Below, piece after piece: positions 7,920-15,687 of a stretch of 32,400 nt of DNA (positions are counted from its first letter, which is position 1; each line of letters starts with the position of its first letter). The notes beneath the pieces are model-generated. The model had not been told where the DNA came from. It saw only the letters and a list, made by a program, of their open reading frames with translations, and made no database searches. The stretch spans positions 1 through 32,400 of the forward strand of contig CABVCJ010000020.1 in assembly GCA_902496845.1 (NCBI GenBank), in the 5' to 3' direction. Both the position numbers and the translations under genes were made by a program. The DNA comes from an uncultured Collinsella sp. GTDB taxonomy: Bacteria > Actinomycetota > Coriobacteriia > Coriobacteriales > Coriobacteriaceae.

Positions 7920-9989
7920 ATGTCTTCCCAGTTGACGGTTGTTGTCGCTGGCATCGTGCTGGTCGTGGCCATTGTGGTCGCGCTGGTCATCATGCGCCGC
8001 GGCGACTCTCGCTTTACCTACGACACGCAGCACGGAACGGCCCCGCGCGCCACCGAGGGCGAGGGCAATACGGCCGCTACGGCCTTCAAGGGCCGTTTTT
8101 CCATCCTCACCGCGGGCGTGGGTGCGATGTTTGCCGCGCTTGCCGTTAAGCTGTGGGGCATGCAGATGGTCTCGTCGGACTACTACGACAAGCAGGCCAA
8201 GAGCAATCAGACCCGTACCGTTACCACGCCTGCCGTGCGTGGCCGCATCTTGGACCGCAACGGCGTCGCGCTGGTGCAAAATCGCCCCTCGCTTGCCGTC
8301 GTCGCCTATCGTGACCTTGCCGACGACAAGGTACTGGTGCGTCATCTTGCCAACGTGCTCGGCATGCCGTATATCGCGGTGCTGCGCAACATCCAAGACA
8401 ATTCCGAAGGCGCGCAGAGCCTGCATACGATCGCGACTGACGTGCGCCGCTCTACTGTCGCCTACATTCAGGAGCACGCCGGTGAGTTTCCCGGCGTGAA
8501 GATTGCCGAGCGCACCGAGCGCCAGTACCCGTATGGTGAGACCGCCTGCCATATTTTGGGCTATACCGGCACCATTACCTCCGAGCAGCTCGAGACGCAG
8601 AATAAGAAGTCGTCGGACGGCAACGATAACGCGGCTGGTCAGATCTCGTATCAATCGGGTGATATCGTGGGTCAGGCGGGCGTAGAGATTTACTACGAAA
8701 ATCTGCTGCAGGGCATTCGCGGTGAGCAGACCGTAAAAGTTGACGCCTCGGGCAACGTGACCGGTCAAGCCGGCGCTGTTCCCGCCAAGGCCGGTTCTGA
8801 CATTAAGCTTACGCTCGATCTTAAGATTCAACAGGCTTGCGAGACGGCTCTGGCGAATGCCATTGAGCTTGCCAAGACCACGGGCCATGGCGATGCCGGC
8901 AACGGCGCCGTGGTGTGCCTCGATCCCAACAATGGTGAGATTCTGGGCATGGCGAGCGAGCCCAAGTTTGATCCGTCGGTGTTCATCGGCGGCGTTTCCA
9001 ACGACGTGTGGACCGAGCTCAACGACGACAAGGGTTCGCATCCGCTGCTCAACCGCGCCATTAGCGGCCAGTATATGTCGGCTTCGACCATCAAGCCGCT
9101 CTCGGCTCTGGCCGGTCTTGAGTTTGGAACCTATACCTCTGGTCAGACTACGAACTGCACAGGTTATTGGACGGGCCTGGGCAAGTCATGGGGTAAGTAC
9201 TGCTGGCTGCATTCCGGTCACGGCACCATGACGCTGCAATCGGGCATTGCCAACTCGTGCGACCCCGTGTTCTACGATATGGGCAAGGCGTTTTTCTACA
9301 ACGACCAGCATCCCGAGGGCCTGCAGGAGGTCTTTCGCCGTTGGGGCCTGGGCAAGACCTGCGGCATCGATCTGCCAAGCGAGGGCACCGGTCGCATTCC
9401 CGACGCCAAGTGGAAAGAGTCGTACTTTACCGACGCCTCGGCTGAGGACCGCAAGTGGAACGCCGGCGATATGACTAACATCGCTATCGGCCAGGGCGAC
9501 ATTTTGGTGACGCCGCTGCAGATGGCGTGTGCCTACATGGGCCTCGCCAACGGCGGCAAACAGTATGTGCCCCACGTCTTCTTGTCGGCGGTGTCGCGCG
9601 ATGGCGACGGAGATGCCTATAAGTACAACGGTAAGGGCAAAAAGAAGCGCCTGGAGGCCCACATCAATAGCGATGCCGACCTGGCGCTGGTCCGTAACGG
9701 CATGCACGATGTGATTTACTCGGCGTCGACTTCGACTGCCGCGCACTTTAACTCCTTGACCCCCACGGTCTACGGCAAGTCCGGCACGGGCGAGAAGAGC
9801 GGCGAGGACGATTACGCGTGGTTTTGCGCCTACGCGCCGGCCGATGAGCCCAAGTACGTGATTGTCACTGTCTTGGAACAGGGTGGTGGTGGCTCCGATA
9901 CCGCGCTGCACGTCGTGCGCGATGTCCTTGGTGCTATCTATGATGAGCCTGACACATCTTCTGCCACGGGCGATTCCTCGGTTCGATAG
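7920..9989 (+). CDS. mrdA: Penicillin-binding protein 2, elongasome transpeptidase
   Basis: A class B PBP of 689 residues that cross-links peptidoglycan together with RodA. There are two hydrophobic segments, at residues 5-25 and about 60-82; the second, followed by the pedestal motif RGRILDRNG (108-115), is the expected anchor, so the first is an extra N-terminal helix. The transpeptidase domain has the SxxK motif STIK at 389-392 (catalytic Ser389), the second motif SCD at 446-448, and KSGTGE at 620-625, where KSG replaces the more common KTG. The ATG has GGGAGG seven bases upstream. It sits between mreD and rodA, the usual arrangement for the shape-specific PBP and against its being the division PBP FtsI. 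Confidence 0.95.
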   Translation: MSSQLTVVVAGIVLVVAIVVALVIMRRGDSRFTYDTQHGTAPRATEGEGNTAATAFKGRFSILTAGVGAMFAALAVKLWGMQMVSSDYYDKQAKSNQTRTVTTPAVRGRILDRNGVALVQNRPSLAVVAYRDLADDKVLVRHLANVLGMPYIAVLRNIQDNSEGAQSLHTIATDVRRSTVAYIQEHAGEFPGVKIAERTERQYPYGETACHILGYTGTITSEQLETQNKKSSDGNDNAAGQISYQSGDIVGQAGVEIYYENLLQGIRGEQTVKVDASGNVTGQAGAVPAKAGSDIKLTLDLKIQQACETALANAIELAKTTGHGDAGNGAVVCLDPNNGEILGMASEPKFDPSVFIGGVSNDVWTELNDDKGSHPLLNRAISGQYMSASTIKPLSALAGLEFGTYTSGQTTNCTGYWTGLGKSWGKYCWLHSGHGTMTLQSGIANSCDPVFYDMGKAFFYNDQHPEGLQEVFRRWGLGKTCGIDLPSEGTGRIPDAKWKESYFTDASAEDRKWNAGDMTNIAIGQGDILVTPLQMACAYMGLANGGKQYVPHVFLSAVSRDGDGDAYKYNGKGKKKRLEAHINSDADLALVRNGMHDVIYSASTSTAAHFNSLTPTVYGKSGTGEKSGEDDYAWFCAYAPADEPKYVIVTVLEQGGGGSDTALHVVRDVLGAIYDEPDTSSATGDSSVR

Positions 9990-9998
9990 GAGGTTGCG

Positions 9999-11225
9999 AT
10001 GAATTTTTCGCCGGCGGACCTGTTCCGCTCAACCAAATCCGGTTCTCGCAGCAGCCTGGACCGTGTCAACAAGCAGCTTTCGGCCTCGCGCGGCACGTTT
10101 CGCCAGAAGGTGCACATCGGCGTGCTGCTGGCAACCTTAGCACTCGTTGCCTATGGTGCCATCATCATTTGGTCTGCATCGCAGTTTAAGGCCGACGCCT
10201 CATTTTCGCGCCACCTGTTGGGCATCGGCATCGGTACGGTGCTTGCGGTGCTCGTCTGGCGTACCGATCTGCGCGGCATCTCTAACTTCTCGACGGCGCT
10301 GCTCGTCATCGACCTCATTGTGATTTTCTCGCCCAAGATTCCGGGTCTGTCCTATACGGGCGGTCTGGGCATGACGGGCTGGATCAAGATTCCCGGTATC
10401 GGTCTTACGTTCCAGCCGGTCGAGCTCGCCAAGCTCATCACGATCTTCTTTATCGCCACGCTTGGTTCGCAGTACAACGGCCGCATCGATACCGCCCGCG
10501 ACTACATTAAGCTCTGCGGCATGCTCTCCGTTCCGTTTTTGGCCGTCGTCGCCATGGGCGACCTAGGTTCGGGCTTGGTCGTGTTGGTTTCGGGTGCCGT
10601 TGTGATCTGCATGAGCGGTGCGCGCCGCGAATGGGTGCTGTCGACCTTGGCTCTGCTCGTGGGCCTGGTGGCGCTCGTCCTGGCGCTCGATTCGGTGCTC
10701 GATTCGCTGCTCGGCCACGATGTGCTCATTAAGCAGTACCAGATGAACCGACTGACGGTCTTCATCGACCCCGATAATGCCGATTCGGACGATGCGTACA
10801 ATCTGCAGCAATCGCTCATTGCCGTCGGCTCGGGTGGCTTTTTCGGTAAAGGGCTGGGCCATGCGACGCAGTCTGCCGGTGGCTTTCTGCCCGAGTTCCA
10901 CACCGACTTCGTCTTCGCCTTCCTGTCCGAGACGTTCGGCTTCTGCGGCTCCTTTTTGCTCCTGTGCCTCTACGTGCTGCTGATTTTCTCGACGATCCGC
11001 GTTGCCTTTAAGTGCGAGTCGCTGTTCTTGCGCCTATCGTGCGTGGGCATCGTCGGCATGTGGGCGTTCCAGACCTTCGAGAACATCGGCATGTGCATTG
11101 GCATGATGCCGATTACCGGTATTCCGCTGCCGTTCATTAGCTTCGGTTCGTCCTCGATGATGATCCAGTTGCTGACGGTGGGTATCGTACAATCCATATG
11201 GCGGCATCGTTCAGGCGCCGCGTAA
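9999..11225 (+). CDS. rodA: SEDS peptidoglycan polymerase RodA
   Basis: RodA polymerises lipid II into glycan strands during side-wall growth, working with PBP2. The 408-residue protein has about ten membrane helices after a 37-residue cytoplasmic N-terminus. Typical SEDS blocks are present: FQPVELAKL, the extracellular GLGHATQSAGGFLPEFHTDFVFAFLSETFGF region with the conserved Pro-Glu-x-x-x-Asp-Phe-x-Phe signature, and the C-terminal PITGIPLPFISFGSSSM. AGGAGG overlaps the end of the PBP2 gene and lies six bases before the ATG, so the pair is translationally coupled, as expected for two subunits of one enzyme complex. Confidence 0.96.
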   Translation: MNFSPADLFRSTKSGSRSSLDRVNKQLSASRGTFRQKVHIGVLLATLALVAYGAIIIWSASQFKADASFSRHLLGIGIGTVLAVLVWRTDLRGISNFSTALLVIDLIVIFSPKIPGLSYTGGLGMTGWIKIPGIGLTFQPVELAKLITIFFIATLGSQYNGRIDTARDYIKLCGMLSVPFLAVVAMGDLGSGLVVLVSGAVVICMSGARREWVLSTLALLVGLVALVLALDSVLDSLLGHDVLIKQYQMNRLTVFIDPDNADSDDAYNLQQSLIAVGSGGFFGKGLGHATQSAGGFLPEFHTDFVFAFLSETFGFCGSFLLLCLYVLLIFSTIRVAFKCESLFLRLSCVGIVGMWAFQTFENIGMCIGMMPITGIPLPFISFGSSSMMIQLLTVGIVQSIWRHRSGAA

Positions 11226-11243
11226 CCGCTGGAGGGGTTTGCT

Positions 11244-12173
11244 ATGAAGATTCCCGTGGACAAGCTGACCCGCGTCTTTAAGATGGGCGCGACCACCAAG
11301 AAGGATTCCGACACGCCGGTACGCGTGTCCGTCTACCTCGATTCGTCTGCCTCGCGTTTTTTGGTCGAGACGGTGCGCGATGCCTTCGTGCCGCAGACGA
11401 CGTCGGGCATTGTGCGCGTTGAGCGCCTGGGTGAGGACCGTATCGTCCCCAAGACCGATACCGATGTGGTGCTGGTGCTTTCGTGCGGGTCTGACCGCCT
11501 TGAGAGCGCCGTGCAGGAACTCGTGATTGCCGGCGCCCCCGTGTGCGTGCTGGCCGAGTCCGCTGTCGAGGTGCCTTTTATCCAGGAGTCCACGCCCATG
11601 CTCGGCGCGGTGGCGGCTACCGATAAGACGTATCTGCTCGAGACGCTCGCTCGCTGGATTCTCGACCGCACGGACAAGGAGACAGCCTTTGCGGCGAACT
11701 TCACCTTTATGCGTATCGCTGCCGCCAACCGCATCATCACCTCGTGCGCGCTTACCAATATGGCGACGGGCGCGCTGGTGTTTTTGCCGGGGGCCGATTA
11801 TCCCGTTATGGCGCTGGCGCAGGTGGGCATGCTCTTTGAGCTCGCGGTCATCTTTGGACGCGGCATAAAGCCCGAGCGCGGCTATGAGGTCGCGGGCGTG
11901 CTTGCCGGCGGCTTGGTGCTCCGCGCCGTCACCCGCGCCCTGGTAAAGCAGACGCCGCATATCGGGTTTGCCGTCAAGGCGCTGACCGCCGCCGCGGGCA
12001 CCTATGGCATGGGCCGTGCGCTCGTTTCGCTGTACGAGCGCGACATCGACTACAGCCGTGCCAACGAGGTGGCTGCCGCCACGTTCTCGCGCGTTCGCGA
12101 CCTGGTGACCACGGTTGCCGGCGCTACTCGTCCCATGGGTCCCTTTGAGGACGCATCTGATCTCGCTGCTTAG
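11244..12173 (+). CDS. DUF697-like protein of unknown function
   Basis: A protein of 309 residues that I do not recognise by name. The first ~140 residues look like a globular alpha/beta domain that may bind a small molecule or nucleotide (DTDVVLVLSCGSDRLESAVQELVIAGAPVCVLAES), but no P-loop is visible. From about residue 155 on, the pattern (AANRIITSCALTNMATGALV, then MALAQVGMLFELAVIFGR, LAGGLVLRAVTRALVKQTPHIG, AAAGTYGMGRALVSLYER) matches my memory of the DUF697/YcjF-type C-terminal domain: amphipathic, weakly hydrophobic helices that probably associate with the membrane. It begins 18 bases after rodA with a GGAGGGG SD and precedes the radical SAM gene by nine bases, so it belongs to the same operon. 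A link to cell-envelope growth is only suggested by position. Confidence 0.75.
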   Translation: MKIPVDKLTRVFKMGATTKKDSDTPVRVSVYLDSSASRFLVETVRDAFVPQTTSGIVRVERLGEDRIVPKTDTDVVLVLSCGSDRLESAVQELVIAGAPVCVLAESAVEVPFIQESTPMLGAVAATDKTYLLETLARWILDRTDKETAFAANFTFMRIAAANRIITSCALTNMATGALVFLPGADYPVMALAQVGMLFELAVIFGRGIKPERGYEVAGVLAGGLVLRAVTRALVKQTPHIGFAVKALTAAAGTYGMGRALVSLYERDIDYSRANEVAAATFSRVRDLVTTVAGATRPMGPFEDASDLAA

Positions 12174-12182
12174 GGGTTTCTT

Positions 12183-14060
12183 TTGCGCGCTGTGTACCAA
12201 GACTGTTTTCATTTGATTGAGCATCTGCTCGCAAAGGTCGAGAAGCCGAGCCGCTATATCGACCATGAGTGGGGCACGCTCTCCAAGGCCGATGCCGACT
12301 ATCGTTGCTGCATGATTTACCCGGATGTGTACGAGGTTGGCCTGCCCAACCAAGGTATTGCCATCCTGTACAACATCCTCAATCAGGCCGAGGGCATTTC
12401 CTGCGAGCGCGGCTATGTGCCGTGGCCCGATATGGGCGATGCCATGCGCGAGGCTGGTATCCCGCTGCTGTCGCTCGAGGGCGCAGCACCCGTGGCCTCG
12501 TTCGATATCGTCGGCATGCACGTGCCGCACGAGATGGCTGTCACCAACTTCCTCGAGGCCCTCGATCTGGCCGGCATTCCGCTGCTGGCGGCCGACCGCA
12601 CCGAGGACGACCCCATCATCATTGCCGGCGGTCCTTCGGTCTATAACCCCGAGCCGTATGCAGCCTTCTTCGATGCCATCCTGATCGGCGAGGGTGAGGA
12701 GTCGCTGCTCGAGATCTGTCAGCTGCATCGCCGCTTGCGCGACGAGGGCGTCTCGCGCGCTCGGATTGTCGAGCAGCTTGCGACGGTCGCCGGTACCTAC
12801 GTGCCGTCTCTGTATGAGGTGCGCTATGACGAGCCCTGCTCACCGCATGGCTACACCGTGCCGCGCGAAGGCAAGGACGTCCCACCGGTGGTCTACAAGC
12901 GCGTCGTTGAGGACTTTGGCGCTACCAATCCGTTGTCGCAGTCGTGCGTGCCCTACGCGCAACTCGTTCACGACCGCCTGTCGATCGAGATTCTGCGCGG
13001 TTGTGCTCGCGGCTGCCGTTTTTGCCAGGCCGGCATGACCTATCGCCCGGTGCGCGAGCGCTCGGCTGACCAGATTGTGTCCTCGGTGATCCAGGGCCTG
13101 GAAAAGACCGGCTATGACGAGGTGTCGCTTACCTCGCTTTCGACCACCGATCACTCCTGCATCCGCGATGTGCTCGGTCGCCTTAACCGCCGTCTGGAAG
13201 ATACGGGCATTCGCGTGTCCATTCCCTCGCAGCGCCTGGATTCGTTTGGCGTGGATATGGCCGAGTCGGTCGCCGGCGAAAAGAAGGGCGGCCTGACGTT
13301 TGCCCCCGAGGCCGGCAGTCAGCGCATGCGCGACATCATCAACAAGAACGTGACCGAGGAGGACTTGGACCGTGCGGCCAAGGCGGCCTTCGAGGCGGGC
13401 TGGAACCGCATGAAGCTCTACTTCATGATGGGCCTTCCCGGCGAGCGCGACGAGGATATCGTGGCCATCGCCAACCTGGCCGACCATGTGCTCGAGCTTG
13501 GCCGCTCCGTGGTTCCCAAGGCGCGCCGCGGCTCCATCTCGGTGTCCATCTCGGTGTCGGTGTTTATCCCCAAGGCCGCCACGCCGTTCCAATGGTGCCC
13601 GCAGCTCGATTACGACGACGTCAAGCGTCGCCAAAAGCTGCTCATCACGAGCGTGCGAAACCGTGCGGTCCGCGTGCACTACCACGATGCCGAGACCTCG
13701 CTCGTCGAGGCCGCGCTGTCCCGTGCCGGCCGTGACATGACGCCGGTCATCATCGACGCCTGGCGTTCGGGCTCGCGTTTTGACGCCTGGGTGGAGCATT
13801 TTTCGCTCGACAACTGGAAGTCAGCCGCCGCCAAAAACGGCATCGATCTCAACGAGCTCGTGCACCTGCCTTACGAACTGGACTGGCGCCTGCCCTGGGA
13901 GCACGTGAGCCCCGGCTGCTCGCGCGGCTTCCTCGAGCGCGAATACCGCCGCTCGTTGGAGGGCGTCACGACGCCCGACTGTACCCGCACCTCGTGCACC
14001 GGCTGCGGAATCTGCCCCACGCTCCATGCCAAGAACGTATTGGTGGGTGATCGCGCATGA
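12183..14060 (+). CDS. B12-binding-type radical SAM protein (TIGR03960 family)
   Basis: A 625-residue radical SAM enzyme. The N-terminal third has a cobalamin-binding-like Rossmann domain, though the classical DxHxxG motif is not obvious. The 4Fe-4S cluster motif is C274-x3-C278-x2-C281 (RGCARGCRFCQAG), followed by SAM-site elements such as EVSLTSLSTTDHS and LTFAPEAGSQRMRD. The C-terminus has another Cys cluster at residues 600, 605, 608 and 611 (CTRTSCTGCGIC), which could hold a second iron-sulfur cluster. The family is widespread beside DUF2344 genes, and its substrate is not known to me. The start is TTG, six bases after AGGGG. Its stop overlaps the next start (ATGA), so the two products probably act together. 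Confidence 0.9.
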   Translation: MRAVYQDCFHLIEHLLAKVEKPSRYIDHEWGTLSKADADYRCCMIYPDVYEVGLPNQGIAILYNILNQAEGISCERGYVPWPDMGDAMREAGIPLLSLEGAAPVASFDIVGMHVPHEMAVTNFLEALDLAGIPLLAADRTEDDPIIIAGGPSVYNPEPYAAFFDAILIGEGEESLLEICQLHRRLRDEGVSRARIVEQLATVAGTYVPSLYEVRYDEPCSPHGYTVPREGKDVPPVVYKRVVEDFGATNPLSQSCVPYAQLVHDRLSIEILRGCARGCRFCQAGMTYRPVRERSADQIVSSVIQGLEKTGYDEVSLTSLSTTDHSCIRDVLGRLNRRLEDTGIRVSIPSQRLDSFGVDMAESVAGEKKGGLTFAPEAGSQRMRDIINKNVTEEDLDRAAKAAFEAGWNRMKLYFMMGLPGERDEDIVAIANLADHVLELGRSVVPKARRGSISVSISVSVFIPKAATPFQWCPQLDYDDVKRRQKLLITSVRNRAVRVHYHDAETSLVEAALSRAGRDMTPVIIDAWRSGSRFDAWVEHFSLDNWKSAAAKNGIDLNELVHLPYELDWRLPWEHVSPGCSRGFLEREYRRSLEGVTTPDCTRTSCTGCGICPTLHAKNVLVGDRA

Positions 14061-14869
14061 GTGAGCGCCTGACCGACAACCCCACGCTCTTTAGACTTCG
14101 CGTTCGCTATGGCAAGCGCGACCGTCTTAAGTACCTGGGCCATCTCGAAGTGATTCATACCATTGAGCGCATCGTGCGTCGCGCGGGGCTGCCCTATGCC
14201 GTGACGCAGGGCTTCTCTCCGCACATGCGCGTGGGCTTTTCGTCGGCGCTGCCGGTGGGAACGTCGTCGACTTGCGAGTGGTATGACCTGTTTATGACCG
14301 AGTTCGTTGCACTTGACGAGGCGTTTGAGCGCCTGGCGGCGGCATCTCCGGCCGACCTGGCCCCCATCGAGGCGGCATACATCGACGTGCGCACGCCGGC
14401 GTTGACGGCGCAACTCACGCGTCTGTCCTATCGTATCGACCTGCATCTGAATCCCGAGGCTCCGGCGTCCGCCGACGAGGTGCGTCGCGCAATCGATACA
14501 CTGCGCGCGGGGCACGGCATCGACTACGCACGCGGCAAAAAGAGCAAGCGCCTGGACTTGGATCATACGCTCGTGGGCTATGAGCTCACGGCGGGGGAGT
14601 GCCCGGACCATCTGGTGCTCATGCTCGACACCCATGCCGACAACGAGGGCTCCATGCGTCCGGAAATTTTGCTTTCCGCAGCTGATGTTTTGTTGCAGGG
14701 CTTGACCCCGGGCGTCGATGCACCTATTGTTTCCACCGGTATGCAAGACCTCGTGACCATCTGCTCCTACGATGTCGAGCGTCAGAATCAAGCATGCGAG
14801 GACGACGAGGGCCGACTCGTCAGCCCCATACCTGTGCGAACTTGTGGATTTGCTCCACATACTCGTTGA
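14057..14869 (+). CDS. DUF2344 radical SAM-associated protein (TIGR03936 family)
   Basis: A protein of 270 residues. The opening FRLRVRYGKRDRLKYLGHLEVIHTIER and the GLPYAVTQGFSPHMRVGFSSALPVG block are characteristic of the DUF2344 family found beside, or fused to, TIGR03960 radical SAM proteins. It has no cysteine cluster of its own and no membrane segment, so it is more likely a partner or substrate-binding subunit than an independent enzyme. It overlaps the radical SAM stop codon by four bases, a strong sign of coupled translation. Its last codons overlap the -35 box of the rplU promoter. In many Gram-positive genomes this pair lies between shape genes and rplU, as here. Confidence 0.88.
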   Translation: MSERLTDNPTLFRLRVRYGKRDRLKYLGHLEVIHTIERIVRRAGLPYAVTQGFSPHMRVGFSSALPVGTSSTCEWYDLFMTEFVALDEAFERLAAASPADLAPIEAAYIDVRTPALTAQLTRLSYRIDLHLNPEAPASADEVRRAIDTLRAGHGIDYARGKKSKRLDLDHTLVGYELTAGECPDHLVLMLDTHADNEGSMRPEILLSAADVLLQGLTPGVDAPIVSTGMQDLVTICSYDVERQNQACEDDEGRLVSPIPVRTCGFAPHTR

Positions 14870-14894
14870 CGGGGGTATTATCGCCTGCTACTAT
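14866..14894 (+). promoter_or_regulatory. rplU-rpmA promoter with extended -10
   Basis: TTGACG at 14866-14871 and TACTAT at 14889-14894 are 17 bases apart, with TG at 14886-14887 giving an extended -10. It is the best promoter match in the window, fitting the high expression expected of ribosomal protein genes. The start point would be near 14901, leaving a leader of about 36 bases. Confidence 0.75.
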
Positions 14895-14936
14895 ATTCGG
14901 CTGTTGCACTAACTGATGCATGAAGGGCAAGTAAAC

Positions 14937-15311
14937 ATGTACGCAATCGTTAACACGGGCGGCAAGCAGTACAAGGTCGCCACCGACGATGTCATCACCG
15001 TCGAGAAGATCGAGGGCAATGAGGGCGATAAGATCACCCTGCCGGTTATCTTCCTCAACGATGGTAAGAAGATCGTCACCGATCCCGACAAGCTGGCCAA
15101 GGCCAAGGTTACCGCTCAGATCGTTGAGCAGTTCAAGGGCGAGAAGCAGCTGGTCTTCAAGTTCCACAAGCGCAAGCGCTATCGTCGTCTGAAGGGTCAC
15201 CGTCAGCAGCTCACCAAGCTGAAGATCGTGAAGGTTCAGGCTACCTCCCGCGCCAAGAAGGCTGTCAAGGCAGAGGCTGAGGCTGTTGCCGAGGCTCCCG
15301 TCGCCGAGTAG
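14937..15311 (+). CDS. rplU: 50S ribosomal protein L21
   Basis: L21 binds 23S rRNA in the large subunit. The protein has 124 residues and starts MYAIVNTGGKQYKVATDDVITVEKI, the standard L21 opening. The conserved KRKRYRRLKGHRQQLTKLKI block lies near residues 77-97. The last ~20 residues form an Ala/Glu/Val-rich tail (KAEAEAVAEAPVAE) beyond the usual ~103-residue core. An in-frame ATG at 14916 would add seven residues that do not belong to L21; the ATG at 14937, with AAGGG upstream, is the family start. No prp (ysxB) gene lies between rplU and rpmA. Confidence 0.97.
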   Translation: MYAIVNTGGKQYKVATDDVITVEKIEGNEGDKITLPVIFLNDGKKIVTDPDKLAKAKVTAQIVEQFKGEKQLVFKFHKRKRYRRLKGHRQQLTKLKIVKVQATSRAKKAVKAEAEAVAEAPVAE

Positions 15312-15344
15312 ATTACACTCGTAACGAAAGAGTAGGTATACACA

Positions 15345-15602
15345 ATGGCACACAAAAAAGGACTCGGTTCCTCCCGTAATGGCCGTGACTCCCGCGGTCA
15401 GCGCCTTGGCACGAAGCGCTATGCCGGCCAGACGGTAACCACGGGCACGATTCTCGTCCGTCAGCACGGCACGCACATCCACCCGGGTGAGAACGTTGGC
15501 CGTGGCAAGGACGACACGCTGTTCGCGCTGGTCGACGGTACCGTTGAGTTCCACAAGGGTATCAAGCACAGGGTCAGCGTACGCCCGCTCGCGAACGCGT
15601 AA
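15345..15602 (+). CDS. rpmA: 50S ribosomal protein L27
   Basis: L27 is a large-subunit protein whose N-terminus reaches the peptidyl-transferase centre. The 85-residue product begins MAHKKGLGSSRNGRDSRGQRLG, the mature form, without the N-terminal extension that Prp protease removes in Firmicutes. This agrees with the absence of a prp gene upstream. The core GTILVRQHGTHIHPGENVGRGKDDTLFAL is intact. It is separated from rplU by 33 bases and followed by a terminator-like stem-loop. Confidence 0.97.
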   Translation: MAHKKGLGSSRNGRDSRGQRLGTKRYAGQTVTTGTILVRQHGTHIHPGENVGRGKDDTLFALVDGTVEFHKGIKHRVSVRPLANA

Positions 15603-15627
15603 TTCACCCTTCATAGAGCACATATGT

Positions 15628-15671
15628 GGGAGGCACTTGAGTTTTAGGATTCAAGGGTCTCCCTCTTTTTT
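15628..15671 (+). terminator. Intrinsic terminator between rpmA and obgE
   Basis: Bases 15628-15640 pair with 15652-15664 over 13 positions, with one mismatch and one G-U. A C-T-rich run containing six T residues (CTCTTTTTT) follows. The SD of obgE (AGGAGG, 15674-15679) starts only a few bases later, so there is no room for a new promoter; obgE must depend on readthrough or on a promoter inside rpmA. Confidence 0.75.
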
Positions 15672-15687
15672 GTAGGAGGCGATTCTG

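Noticed and set aside
14916..14936. An earlier rplU start at ATG 14916
   Set aside because: It would add MHEGQVN before the standard L21 N-terminus, and AAGGG fits the ATG at 14937.
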